A stretch of DNA of 27,044 bases from Temnopleurus reevesii (Eukaryota; Echinodermata; Echinoidea; Temnopleuroida; Temnopleuridae), in contig BQKZ01003032.1 of assembly GCA_036244855.1 (NCBI GenBank), positions 23,865 to 50,908 of the forward strand. Reading direction: 5' to 3'. This document shows positions 19,189-27,044 of this stretch, one piece after another. The notes under the pieces are model-generated. The model had not been told where the DNA came from. It saw only the letters and a list, made by a program, of their open reading frames with translations, and did no database searches. Each line of letters begins with the position of its first letter. Position 1 is the stretch's first letter. Both the position numbers and the translations under genes were made by a program.

Positions 19189-19574
19189 TGTAATTGAAAC
19201 GTTTACTTGCTAACTGTGATTGTATTCTATTGCCATGCTTTTTTTCATATCTTATAAGATTCCACTGTTGCTGTTTGTTTTATCATCAAGATCCCAAACA
19301 ATCGAGCAATCTGGTTGTGATTCCGATTTCATTTCTACGAACATCATTTAAGAGGAAATCAAATCAAAACAAACCAAAAGTTTGCCAAAATGAAGATCAT
19401 TCAATGTTCAATGAAACTGACATATTAAGTTGTCAAAATTGTAAGTGTTTTCGTGAACGTAGTTGGAAGATATCCGAGGAAAGTCAGTCTGTTCAGATTG
19501 GCAGTGGGAACTCAAAATTAACAGTTTTGATATAAGGTTCCTTGAGAGGGAGGAAAATTCCTCGAACTGATAGA
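19189..19574 (+). repeat. ~380-bp duplication, copy 2
   Basis: Partner of 18806-19187. It extends past 'cctcgaactgatag' into 'agatagatatcaacaac', so only this copy continues into the neighbouring array. Confidence 0.9.
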
Positions 19575-20235
19575 GATAGATATCAACAACAATCTCAAAT
19601 CAAATCAAATTACACTTGAAACTGACATTGAGTTGTCAAATTTTGGTCAAAAGTGGTCAGAAAAAAATCAGGCTGTTTTTGATAGTCAGTGAGAACTCAA
19701 CATTAATAGTTGTGATGTAATATAAAACTCTTTAAGTGGAAGGGGGAAAAACAGGAACAGTCAACAATAGTTACCAAATACCATTCTAAATCAGTTTGTA
19801 ATTTGTTCAATCACATTTTTCATAAATTAACTCATTAAATATTCTTTTAAATGTTCATTAATACTGTCATTGAGTTGTCACATTTTGGTCAGAAAAAAAT
19901 CAGGCTGTTTTGATCGACAGTGGGAACTCAACATTAATAGTTGTGATGTAATATAAAACTCCTTAAATGGAAGGGGAAAAACCGGAACTGTCAACAATAG
20001 ATACCAAATATCATTCCTAATCAATTTTTTTTTCAATCATATTTGTCATAAATAAACTCATTAAATGTTCTTTTAAATTGACATCGAGTTGTCAAATTTT
20101 GGTTAAAATTGATCACACAAAATCAGGCTGTTTCGATCGACAGTGGGAACTCAACGTTAATAGTTGTGAGTTGTGATGTAATATAAAACTCCTTGAGTGG
20201 GAGGAAAAAACCTGGAACCGATAGCGCTAGATATC
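19411..20235 (+). repeat. Tandem ~205-250-bp units, four copies
   Basis: Blocks 'gaaactgaca…gttgtcaaa', 'tcaggctgtt', 'cagtgggaactcaa', 'tagttgtgatgtaatataaa' and 'ctccttgagtggga…' recur with starts near 19413, 19617, 19863 and 20078. The first unit also occurs in the duplicate at 19027. The last three are closest to one another. Confidence 0.85.
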
Positions 20236-20426
20236 AAATAACATGTGACTGGCTCTTAGCCAATCAACTGATTGGGTTTGTATGATGATGACGAGTGTGA
20301 CTTTCAACGTCACTATGGAATTGATGGACAAAAATTTGACAAAATTCAAAATTCTCAACAGTATGCCAAAGAACCTCATTAGGGTTAGGGCTAAAGCTCG
20401 CTAGCAAATAAAACGTTCGGTAGAAG

Positions 20427-20494
20427 CTTCAAACATCATTTTATCTAAACACTACATTCGTGGAAGCATCATTTTGAAGAGGTTCTGATTCTTG
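20427..20494 (+). repeat. ~65-bp direct repeat, copy 1
   Basis: 'caaacatcattttatctaaa' through 'gaagaggttctgattctt' recurs at 21665-21731 with one mismatch. At both places SINE-derived sequence follows, but from different SINE families. Confidence 0.85.
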
Positions 20495-20587
20495 ATGCAG
20501 GGCCCGCTGGAAGAGCAGCTAGCTTACAGCTGAATGTGGCTACCCTCGGTAAATAAGACATTATTATTATTTTTTATTTATTTTTTT
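20495..20587 (+). mobile_element. SINE 3' part (5'-truncated)
   Basis: 'gggcccgctggaagagcagc' through 'gaatgtggctaccctcggta' and an ATT tail match the 3' end of the full SINE at 23055-23306. It sits at the same junction with the 'ATAAACCCTA' sequence, so it is the same ancestral insertion carried along by duplication. Confidence 0.75.
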
Positions 20588-21005
20588 ATCATAAACCCTA
20601 ACCCTTACTCTAACCATACGAGTAGCGAATAATACAGAGCGGATCAATCATCGCCGGTGAAAATGTTGGGTCACCATTTAGAGCGGGTATTGCATCTGTT
20701 TGTTCAATACCAGTGAAAAAAAGCTACGTTCTATCGCCCATTATACTCATTGTAAAGGATTGAATGGGACATTGTCTATTTCATCCAATTTATTTGTCTT
20801 GCAAGTTTCATAGCAATGATCAGTGTATGTTTCACAATGTGCATGCATGTTATGTTGAAAAGCATCAGCGTATATTGCATGACATGTACATAACCCGGAC
20901 CACCTACACACACCGCTATCTCAATAAGATGTGAACTCACAGGCGTACATTTCAAAAGATAATCATCTCAATTTGAAATGGCAGGTGTTTTGCCCCACTT
21001 ATCTA
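20588..21005 (+). repeat. Composite tandem unit 1
   Basis: Starts with a telomere-like 'ataaaccctaaccctta' tract, then 'agcgaataatacagagcgg', 'caatcatcgccgg', 'tttcacaatgtgcatgcatg', 'tgcatgacatgtacataacc' and 'ggcaggtgttttgccccact'. It has no MITE: 'gcatgttatgttgaaaagc' is uninterrupted. Confidence 0.9.
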
Positions 21006-21524
21006 CCCATAAACCCTAGCATAAACGCTATTACAACCCTAACCCTAACCCTAACCCTAACCCTAACCCTACGTGTAGCGTGTAATTAGGAGGGGAGCAA
21101 TCATCGCCGGAGAAAATGTTGGGTCAGCATTTATAGCCAGTATTGCATATATTTGCTGAATACCAGTGAAAAAGATACTTTCTATTGACAACTATGGCCA
21201 TTGTGAGGGATTGAATAGGACTTTATCTATTTCATCAAATTTCTTTGTCCTCCAAGTTTCATAGTGATGATGATTAGTGTATGTTTCACAATGTGCATGC
21301 ATGCTATGTTGAAAAGCATCTGCGTACATTGCATGACATGTACATAACCCGGACCACCTACACACACCGCTATCTCAATAAGATGTGAACTCACAGGCGT
21401 ACGTTTCAAAGATAATCATCTCAATTTGAAATGGCAGGTGTTTTGCCCCACTTATCTACCCACTCTGGTTTATCATGTCCCCCAGATCATATACTTGTTG
21501 TTCTCCTTGATGAAGGAAAGTGTT
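21006..21524 (+). repeat. Composite tandem unit 2
   Basis: Follows unit 1 directly and has the same block order with the longest telomere-like tract. It also lacks the MITE ('gcatgctatgttgaaaagc'). It continues into 'cactctggtttatcatgtcc', an end shared only with unit 4. Confidence 0.9.
21037..21070 (+). repeat. Interstitial telomere-like (CCCTAA)n tract
   Basis: Nearly six perfect CCCTAA repeats, the complement of TTAGGG, the telomere repeat of most deuterostomes. Degenerate tracts sit at the same place in the other units (near 20590, 22398 and 23310). Confidence 0.95.
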
Positions 21525-21525
21525 N
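21525..21525. other. Single N after composite unit 2
   Basis: The left flank ends 'gatgaaggaaagtgtt', which in unit 4 (23904-23927) continues 'tataaggaatgaaaatg'. Here it jumps to a SINE tail instead. It is probably a contig joint. Confidence 0.65.
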
Positions 21526-21664
21526 AGGAATATTTATTCTTTGAAATGCCAAGTGCGCCGTGAATGGCTGCCGGGCTAAAGCCAGGGTAATAATAATGTA
21601 AAGCGCCTTGAGCACTCCGCAGAGTGGATACGTGCGCTATATAAATTGCATCTATTATTATTAT
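21526..21664 (+). mobile_element. SINE 3' end (5'-truncated)
   Basis: 'gtaaagcgccttgagcactc', 'gagtggatacgtgcgctata' and 'taaattgcatc' with a TTA tail match the end of the SINE at 26368-26605. The tRNA-like head is missing. Confidence 0.75.
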
Positions 21665-21732
21665 TCAAACATCATTTTATCTAAACACTACATTCGTGGA
21701 AGCATCATTCTGAAGAGGTTCTGATTCTTACA

Positions 21733-21852
21733 TTGCAACCAGAGAGTTGGGGTTCGAACCACTTTCATGGAATTGATATCCTTCCGCAAGAATTGTGCTG
21801 TACTCAACCCTGGTGACATGGATGAATTGAGGAAGGAAGAAATGCCTTGAAT
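21733..21852 (+). mobile_element. SINE head/body fragment
   Basis: A B-box-like GGTTCGAACC (21753-21763 region) is followed by 'ggaattgatatccttccgca' and 'gctgtactcaaccctggtga'. The last block matches the SINE body at 26478-26496. The 3' tail is absent. It lies downstream of a separate SINE tail, so the two are not one element. Confidence 0.6.
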
Positions 21853-22229
21853 GCGGAGGTAAGTAAAATAATATGGCCTGCTAATGATGCAACACAGCCC
21901 ATAGAAACACTTTCTCTTCAGCCCTACATAAAATTCTTTATCAATATTATTACCATTTGTTATTCAAACCGTCAAATGCAAATGCATGTAGCACAAAAAA
22001 CAGATTCCCTTCCCCAATATCTAAGACAATTAGAGTGGTTCTAAGATATTGGCTAAATCTACACAACAAGCAAAACTTAAAACTTAATTTTACTTCCGAA
22101 AGAACGACGCGATACGAATTTAAATAATATTATAACTCTCTTCAAATTCACTGTTATGTAACTGTCATCTACTTGAACTTTAATGTTTTCATTCCTCTAG
22201 ATTGTTATACTGTACCTCATTATTAGGGT
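21853..22229. other. No feature recognised
   Basis: AT-rich. It may be upstream sequence of a Penelope-like element, given the motif at 22310, but no reverse transcriptase or GIY-YIG motif is visible. Confidence 0.35.
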
Positions 22230-22309
22230 TCAATTGCCATAAAATCACATTCTTTACATATTGTTAATTGCCTTAAATGCTATATAAACCCTAACTTGTC
22301 AGTATTATT

Positions 22310-22351
22310 TAAGCTGAAGATGAAGTGATGCCACTTCGAAACATGTTCTTA
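22310..22351 (+). ncRNA. Hammerhead-ribozyme-like core, minimal type I
   Basis: The conserved order of a hammerhead is present. Stem I 5' side is TAAG (22310-22313), then core CTGAAGA (22314-22320; consensus CUGANGA), stem II GAAGTG with loop ATGC and CACTTC (22322-22337), then core GAAA (22338-22341). A very short self-complementary stem III ACATGT follows (22341-22346), then U at 22347 (predicted cleavage after it) and stem I 3' side CTTA (22348-22351). Minimal type I hammerheads with tiny stem III are known from Penelope-like retroelements, where pairs of copies are thought to act as dimers. A TATATAAA lies upstream at 22280-22288. Activity is unproven. Confidence 0.5.
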
Positions 22352-22397
22352 TTAAAGGGTTGTGTTCTCTTTGTTATAATATTATTAAAACTTAATA

Positions 22398-23041
22398 TTA
22401 ACCCTTATCCTAATCCTGACATCAATCAAAAGCATTAACCCTATCACAGCCATGACCATACGTATAACAAATAATAATAATGTTTTGACTTCATTTTGCT
22501 TATGATTAAGATTCTGCTAGGATCGAAAGCTCAGGCTCTTTTTTGACTTCAAATAATAAGGACATGAGCAAATGTCAAGTCAGCATTTATAGCAGGCATT
22601 GCCTCTGTTTGCTCAAGAGCAGTGAAAAAGCCACTTTCTATTGCCCACTGTGGCCGTTGTGAAGGATCGAATATGACGTTGTCTATTCCATCCAATTTCT
22701 CTGTCCTCCAAGTTTTACAGTGATGATGAATGTGTGTTTCACAATGTGCATGAATGTAAAGCCTCTGTCACATGGGCCCCAGAAGCAACACGCTTCAACA
22801 CGACTCTTCATTCACAGGCAGCTGACTGTGAACTGAACAAAGAGCCGTGTTGAATCGTGTTGCTTCCGAAGACCTATGTGACTGGGACCTTATGTTGTAA
22901 AGCATCAGTGTATATTGCATGACATGTACATAACCCGGACCACCTACACACACCACTATAAGATGTGAACTCACAGGCGTACATTTCAAAGATAATCATC
23001 TCAATTCAAAATGGCAGGTGTTTTGCCCCACATTTATACAC
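22398..23041 (+). repeat. Composite tandem unit 3, with MITE
   Basis: The first ~160 bp is diverged, with degenerate 'taacccttatcctaatcc' tracts. From 'gtcagcatttatagcagg' on it follows units 1, 2 and 4. It contains a MITE at 22759-22890 and ends at the target site of the SINE at 23055. Confidence 0.85.
22759..22890. mobile_element. Palindromic MITE, copy c
   Basis: Same family as 3455-3587: AAGCCTCTGTCACATGGGCC at the left, imperfect inverse …CTATGTGACTGGGACCT at the right, and inner arms 'gcaacacgcttcaacacgac' with 'gtgttgaatcgtgttgc'. Compared with units 1 and 2 the insertion interrupts 'gcatg(a)tgt/tatgttg', consistent with a TA target. Confidence 0.85.
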
Positions 23042-23054
23042 ATAAACCCTATCA

Positions 23055-23306
23055 TTAGTGGCTCAGTGGTAGAGCGTTTGCCCCATGAACGGAAGGGCGT
23101 GGGTTCAATCCCCGGCCGAGTCATACCAAAGACTTATAAAAATGGGACCATCTGCCTTCTCGCCAGGCGCTCGGCATTTAAGAAAGGAGAAGGGTAATAA
23201 TAACTTTATGTTATGCAGGGCCAGCTGGAAGAGCAGCTAGCTTACAGCTGAATGTGGCTACCCTAGGTAAATAAGACATTATTATTATTTCTTATTTATT
23301 TTTTAT
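23055..23306 (+). mobile_element. Full-length tRNA-derived SINE with 14-bp TSD
   Basis: Perfect target duplications CATAAACCCTATCA lie at 23041-23054 and 23307-23320. The head has an A box TGGCTCAGTGG (23059-23069) and a B box GGTTCAATCCC (23102-23112). The stem CGTTT/GAACG encloses loop GCCCCAT, which puts CCC at the anticodon position, and the head resembles tRNA-Gly. The body runs to 'agcttacagctgaatgtggc' and a tail of ATT repeats and T-rich sequence. A LINE presumably mobilised it in trans. It is non-coding. Confidence 0.9.
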
Positions 23307-23307
23307 C

Positions 23308-23934
23308 ATAAACCCTATCACAACCCTAACCCTTACCCTAACCATACGAGTAGCGAATAACACAGAGCGAAGCAATCATCGCCGGTGAAAATGTTGAATC
23401 ACCATTTATAGCAGGTATTGCATCTGTTTGCTCAATAGCAAAAAGGCTACTTTCTATTGCCAACTATGGCCACTGTGAAGGATCGAATGGGACATTTGTC
23501 TATTTCATCCAACTCATTTGTCCCTCAACTTTTAAAGTGATGATGAGTGTGTGTTTCACAATGTGCATGAATGTAAAGCCTCTGTCACATGGGCCCCGGA
23601 AGCAACACGCTTCAACACGACTCTTCGTTCACAGGCAGCTAACTGTGAACTGAACAAAGAGCCGTGTTGAATCGTGTTGCTTCCGGGGCCGTAAGTGAGT
23701 GGGGCTTTATGTTGAAAAGCATCTGCGTATATTGCATGACATGTATAAAACCCGGACCACCTACACACACCACTATCTCAATAAGATGTGAACTCACAGG
23801 CGTACATTTCAAAGATAATCATCTCAATTCAAAATGGCAGGTGTTTTGCCCCACTTATCTACCCACTCTGGTTTATCATGTCCCCCAGATCATATACTTG
23901 TTGTTCTCCTTGATGAAGGAAAGTGTTTATAAGG
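23308..23934 (+). repeat. Composite tandem unit 4, with MITE
   Basis: Begins 'ataaaccctatcacaaccct', with all blocks of units 1 and 2 in order, a MITE at 23576-23708, and the same end as unit 2 ('tggtttatcatgtcccccag' to 'gaaggaaagtgttt'). Confidence 0.9.
23576..23708. mobile_element. Palindromic MITE, copy d
   Basis: Near-identical to copy c and at the homologous position in unit 4, flanked by 'gcatgaatgt' and 'atgttgaaaagc'. The arms CCCCGGAAGCAACACGCTTC and …GTGTTGCTTCCGGGGCC pair better than those of copy c. Confidence 0.85.
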
Positions 23935-24326
23935 AATGAAAATGACAGGGCTGCCAACACTTGAGGAGCAGTTCGCCTTCTTACCCTCTATATAAATGCC
24001 AGTTTACTATTGTTATGTTATCATGATTAAATATTTGAGAGTGAGGATCATTCATTTCGGTCAAATCTGTCTCAAATTTGTTTTATTTGCAGGCAGTCAA
24101 TCTCGGTCAAATTTACTCCTTATAATCTAAACATTGGTCTATGCGAGTCTGATGCTTAAGTAGTTTCTAAAATTGGCATCCCTGAAATTGCGATAATTCT
24201 TCAAAACATATTGAATTTGATAGTAATTAAAAAGAAACAGAGTTCATTTCGTTTTGTAAACTTCTATTGCATCAAATCACCTCTTTTATGGACAGAGCAT
24301 AGCTACAGGAGATAGCGGCTCTTTCC
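23935..24326. other. No feature recognised
   Basis: AT-rich; a short doubling of 'ggtcaaat(c/t)t' occurs near 24059 and 24105. No gene supported. Confidence 0.45.
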
Positions 24327-24330
24327 TTAA

Positions 24331-24623
24331 CCCATTAGCAACTGGGGATTGTGTACTAAAGTCATATTACTGAATACAAGGTGGAGCATTATGGCTGCCA
24401 GTTTTACATTGTTATGGATATGCAATAATTCTGAAAATTTTCAGATTTCTTGGTAGGGTTTTTACATCAACAACATAACTATTGCACTCATGTCAAATTT
24501 ATAAATCATAGACCCATGAGAATGGTTATCATGGTCACAAAGACACATTGAAAATGATGGGCAGTTTTGGGCATTTCATTGAGTAATAGGAGGGCAGTTT
24601 CGGGTGGTCCAGTTGCGAAAGGG
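24331..24623. mobile_element. piggyBac-type MITE, 293 bp
   Basis: The left end CCCATTAGCAACTGG and the inverted right end CCCTTTCGCAACTGG are near-perfect TIRs, flanked by TTAA at 24327-24330 and 24624-24627. TTAA duplications with CCC-starting termini are the piggyBac signature. There is no transposase frame, so it is non-autonomous. Confidence 0.85.
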
Positions 24624-24627
24624 TTAA

Positions 24628-25305
24628 TTCAACACTGTGCTTATTTACCAATTTCTAATCACTGTAGGCTCTTTCAGTCAAAGCATTCAAACACTTATAG
24701 GTAATGTAACACACACCCATAGCCCTAAAGAAATGACATCCATGTATTTCATCTACTGTACACAAAGATATACTTGCATTGAATATCATCAAGGAAAGGA
24801 AACTATTTTATAAGCCAGATATTTCAATATACATTATATATTTTTGAAGTTTGAAAAGTTAGGCGTATTGTTATTTACATGTTCTTGACCATGTTTGTAT
24901 GCATATAAATGAGATTCAGAGTGAGCAAAGGGCAAAATATTTCAGCTTATACGTTAGTGGGTATCGTTGATAAAGGAGGGAATGAGAGGGACAGAGAGAA
25001 AGAGAGGGGGGATGAGAGAATGAATGGTACAAGAGGATCAAATTCCCCAAGTAGAGTAGGTAAATATAAACCTCAAGCTATGCAACGAGATATATAAACA
25101 TACAAAGAAATAGAGGTATATATCACAATCTCAAAGGAAAGATATGGCGGAATGTGAATGAAGATTTAGCAAAACGGATGAGAAACAGAATTGAAGCAGA
25201 CATAGATTGATCACAAGCTATGTATACGGTGCACGCAAGGCTTACGGAATGACGTCTATAATTGACAAGTTCCAGGCCCCATTTAACCTATCAGTCCCTG
25301 AAGGG
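24628..25305. other. No gene; short GA-rich tract
   Basis: A GA-rich stretch runs at 24976-25018 ('gggaatgagagggacagaga' and following). The 62-codon frame across it is low complexity. The remainder is unremarkable. Confidence 0.5.
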
Positions 25306-25311
25306 TGCTCC

Positions 25312-25520
25312 GCCTGATCTCCAGGCTAATTGGCCATCGAGATGCTCTTCACGTCATCTCACTGATGCGGTTTCTAAGACGATGAGGATGACCAGCATTA
25401 GCAACAGCTAGAGGATCTCCTTCAACCGAGCGATTGTTTCTTGGAAGAGAGTTTAGCCTTAAGGAAAAAACATTTATCTTTGTTTTGAGAACTTTGTACT
25501 GGGTGAAGAAGATGCATATT
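25312..25520 (+). repeat. ~200-bp direct repeat, copy 1
   Basis: 'ggctaattggccatcgagat', 'gctcttcacgtcatctcact', 'gacgatgaggatgaccagca' and 'acatttatctttgttttga' recur in order at 25976-26175. It is followed by a GAT microsatellite. Confidence 0.9.
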
Positions 25521-25575
25521 CATAGAAAATAGGCTGCTCAGATGATGACTATTAGTGGAGTTCTGCTTGTGAAAA

Positions 25576-25870
25576 TGATATTGGTGATGATGATGATGAT
25601 GATGACGACATTAATGACAATTACAGTGATGGTATTGATAAAGATAATGGTGATTGAGGAATTGATGATGATGATAGTGATAGTGGTGGTGGTGGTAACG
25701 ATGATGATAAAGGTTGATGGTGGTAATGATGAAGATGATGATGATGATATTAATAGTGATGATGGTAATGGTAATGATGGTTATGGTGATAATGATGATT
25801 ATGATAGTGATGATGATGATGATAATTACTCTGATGATCATGGTGCTGGTTGTGGTGGTGATAATGTTTG
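25576..25870 (+). repeat. GAT/GGT microsatellite
   Basis: Long imperfect runs of GAT, GGT and AAT trinucleotides. The 143-codon frame (Met/Asp-rich) and its antisense partners are products of the repeat. Confidence 0.95.
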
Positions 25871-25975
25871 GGATGAGGATATTGACGATTGGAAGAAGAC
25901 AAAAATGAGGATGACAACGACACCAATAACAAAGATGATGGCGACGATGAAGATGATGAACATTTTGATCTGATC

Positions 25976-26175
25976 CGGGCTAATTGGCAATCGAGATGCT
26001 CTTCACGTCATCTTACTGATGCGGTTACTAAGACGATGAGGATGACCAGCATCAGCAACAGCTAGAGGATCTCCTTCAAACGAGCGATCGTTCGTTGGAA
26101 GAGAGTTTAGCCTGAAGGAAAAAAACATTTATCTTTGTTTTGATAACACGGTACTCAGTGAAGAAGAAGAATACG
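25976..26175 (+). repeat. ~200-bp direct repeat, copy 2
   Basis: Partner of 25312-25520 with ~8-10% substitutions by eye. A short degenerate GAT tract (26245-26340) follows it, as one follows copy 1, so the unit is [unique 200 bp + GAT tract] in tandem. Confidence 0.9.
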
Positions 26176-26244
26176 GAATGAACCTCTGTTCATTTTCTGC
26201 ATTCATGTTGACCTAATATAGATGTAGGCTTTTAACATAGCAAC

Positions 26245-26340
26245 GATTATGATAATATTGGAGCTCATTCCGAATTTGAAGATCATGATGGTGATGACAG
26301 TAATGGTAATCATGGTGATAACAATAGTATTGATAATTAC
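26245..26340 (+). repeat. Short degenerate GAT tract
   Basis: 'gatcatgatggtgatgacag' and 'aatcatggtgataacaatag' resemble the microsatellite after copy 1, much shortened. Confidence 0.75.
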
Positions 26341-26367
26341 TATCCCAGCCAGCTCCAGCTTCACTAT

Positions 26368-26605
26368 TTTGGAGGCGTCGCTGTGTATTGGTTCTTACTC
26401 TCCTTTTAATCAGATGGTTGTAGGTTTAAATCCCACCTATGTGTTAATTTCATTCAGTAAGAATTCATCCACATGCTGCACTCAACCCTGGTGATGTAAA
26501 TGGGTACCTGGTAGGGATATCAGTTCCTTGAATTGCTTAAGCACTGGTGGCCATGAGCACTCCACAGACGAGTGGATGCGTACGCTATATAAATTGCATG
26601 TTTAA
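26368..26605 (+). mobile_element. tRNA-derived SINE, near full length
   Basis: The head has a weak A box around 'cgctgtgtattggttc' and a B box GGTTTAAATCC (26423-26433). The body includes 'agtaagaattcatccacatg' and 'ctgcactcaaccctggtgat'. The tail is 'gagcactccacagacgagtg' and 'gcgtacgctatataaattgc'. Fragments of this family occur at 5695-6258 (antisense), 13660-14165, 21526-21664 and 21733-21852. I could not identify a target duplication. Confidence 0.7.
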
Positions 26606-26639
26606 TCCTTACCATTCTTATCGTAAAGATGGAGAAGAC

Positions 26640-26930
26640 AATGGGTGACTTCAAGTACGGTGTGGAACGCTGGTGTTGGTGTTGCAGCAACACCAACACC
26701 AGCCACAACACCATCCCTGAAGTCTGTCGGTGTTGGGGTTGACCTCGCAAGATTCTGACGTATTTCCGGTCGCTCGTGTTGGTTGCTGGTGTTGAATGTC
26801 GTCTGCTGAACCGAGGATCACGGTCGGTGTTGACGCTGCACGTACAATTTTCTCATCTCTCAACACCAACCCCTAGGGATCGGGAAAATTGCGACTTCAA
26901 GTTCGGTGTTGGTGTTGGTGTTGAAATCAT
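26640..26930. repeat. GTGTTG-rich foldback region
   Basis: A perfect palindrome lies at 26669-26703: GCTGGTGTTGGTGTTGC, one A, then GCAACACCAACACCAGC. A direct repeat 'gacttcaagt(a/t)cggtgt(t)gg' occurs at 26647 and 26892. More GGTGTTG/CAACACC words lie between (26727, 26777, 26787, 26826, 26859). It is possibly one or two nested foldback elements with unclear ends. Confidence 0.7.
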
Positions 26931-27044
26931 GCATTCGTTTTACACACAGAACAGTAGCAATTTTGCTCCGAAAACTTGTGACATGTCGGTAGTTAAATTA
27001 ACTTTCCGGTAAAACTTGCAAATAAAAACTAAAACCAAATACTT

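Noticed and set aside
18835..19535. Two frames sharing ~80 identical residues (104 and 113 codons)
   Set aside because: Identity reflects near-identical duplicated DNA, probably alternative haplotypes. No family match, and synonymous versus non-synonymous differences are too few to judge.
20255..20280. Paired inverted CCAAT boxes (CCAATCA…TGATTGG) as a promoter
   Set aside because: The palindrome is real (20260-20275), but no TATA box, start region or transcript is visible nearby. Two CCAAT words can occur by chance.
23055..23130. Functional tRNA-Gly gene
   Set aside because: The A and B boxes and an anticodon-like arm are present, but it continues into a SINE body with an ATT tail and a 14-bp target duplication, so it is a SINE head.
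25542..25973. 143-codon Met/Asp-rich plus-strand frame
   Set aside because: It is a translation of the GAT microsatellite; all frames on both strands stay open for the same reason.
1..27044. CRISPR arrays, operons, bacterial promoters or defence systems
   Set aside because: The direct repeats are tandem satellites without unique equal-length spacers, and all dispersed elements are of eukaryotic type.

Overview
This window reads as repeat-dense, AT-rich, non-coding DNA from a metazoan nuclear genome. I place it in a marine invertebrate, most likely an echinoid, because of its tRNA-derived SINEs and a LINE remnant whose 3' tails end in 'gcgctatataa…' followed by TTA/ATT repeats, its many small inverted-repeat transposons, and its TTAGGG-type telomere-like tracts. 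Species assignment is inference. I see no bacterial organisation and no intact, clearly recognisable host gene. The best protein-coding signal is a short minus-strand exon-like segment at 11497-11667 that matches the N-terminal part of an Hsp70 ATPase domain; a possible second mini-exon lies at 11301-11335. The other open frames are short, or fall in simple sequence and tandem repeats.

Layout. 1-2.8 kb: three copies of a ~210-bp dispersed repeat, a CT/CA microsatellite and a pyrimidine tract. 2.8-5.4 kb: diverged direct copies of one compound repeat, two of which carry the same palindromic MITE, with a LINE 3' end between them. 5.7-7.2 kb: a 107-bp SINE-derived tandem array interrupted by a TA-flanked Tc1/mariner-type MITE, then four ~200-bp tandem units. 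9.0-10.0 kb: an ~83-bp tandem repeat interrupted by a 771-bp TIR element (TAA duplications, G-quadruplex ends) that carries an 86-codon frame. 10.3-10.9 kb: a 575-bp foldback element flanked by TTAA. 11.3-12.9 kb: Hsp70-like exon(s) abutting a 93-bp satellite. 13.2-15.8 kb: a 1.3-kb head-to-tail duplication joined by a single N.

16.5-17.8 kb: a ~165-bp repeat pair and a pyrimidine minisatellite. 18.8-20.2 kb: another N-joined duplication within a family of ~220-bp tandem units. 20.4-23.9 kb: four copies of a composite unit with telomere-like tracts; a full SINE (14-bp target duplication) and MITE insertions inside the units give a relative order of events. A hammerhead-ribozyme-like core of the kind found in Penelope-like retroelements lies at 22.3 kb. 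24.3-24.6 kb: a TTAA-flanked piggyBac-type MITE. 25.3-26.6 kb: two copies of a ~200-bp repeat, each followed by a GAT tract, then a SINE. The window ends in a GTGTTG-rich foldback.

The elements do not form a pathway; the region is best read as layered insertion and tandem duplication. The most useful observations are insertions that can be dated or delimited against neighbouring empty repeat copies, the ribozyme-like core, the gene-like frame inside the TIR element, the Hsp70-like exon running in frame into a satellite, and single-N joints that look like unmerged haplotypes.
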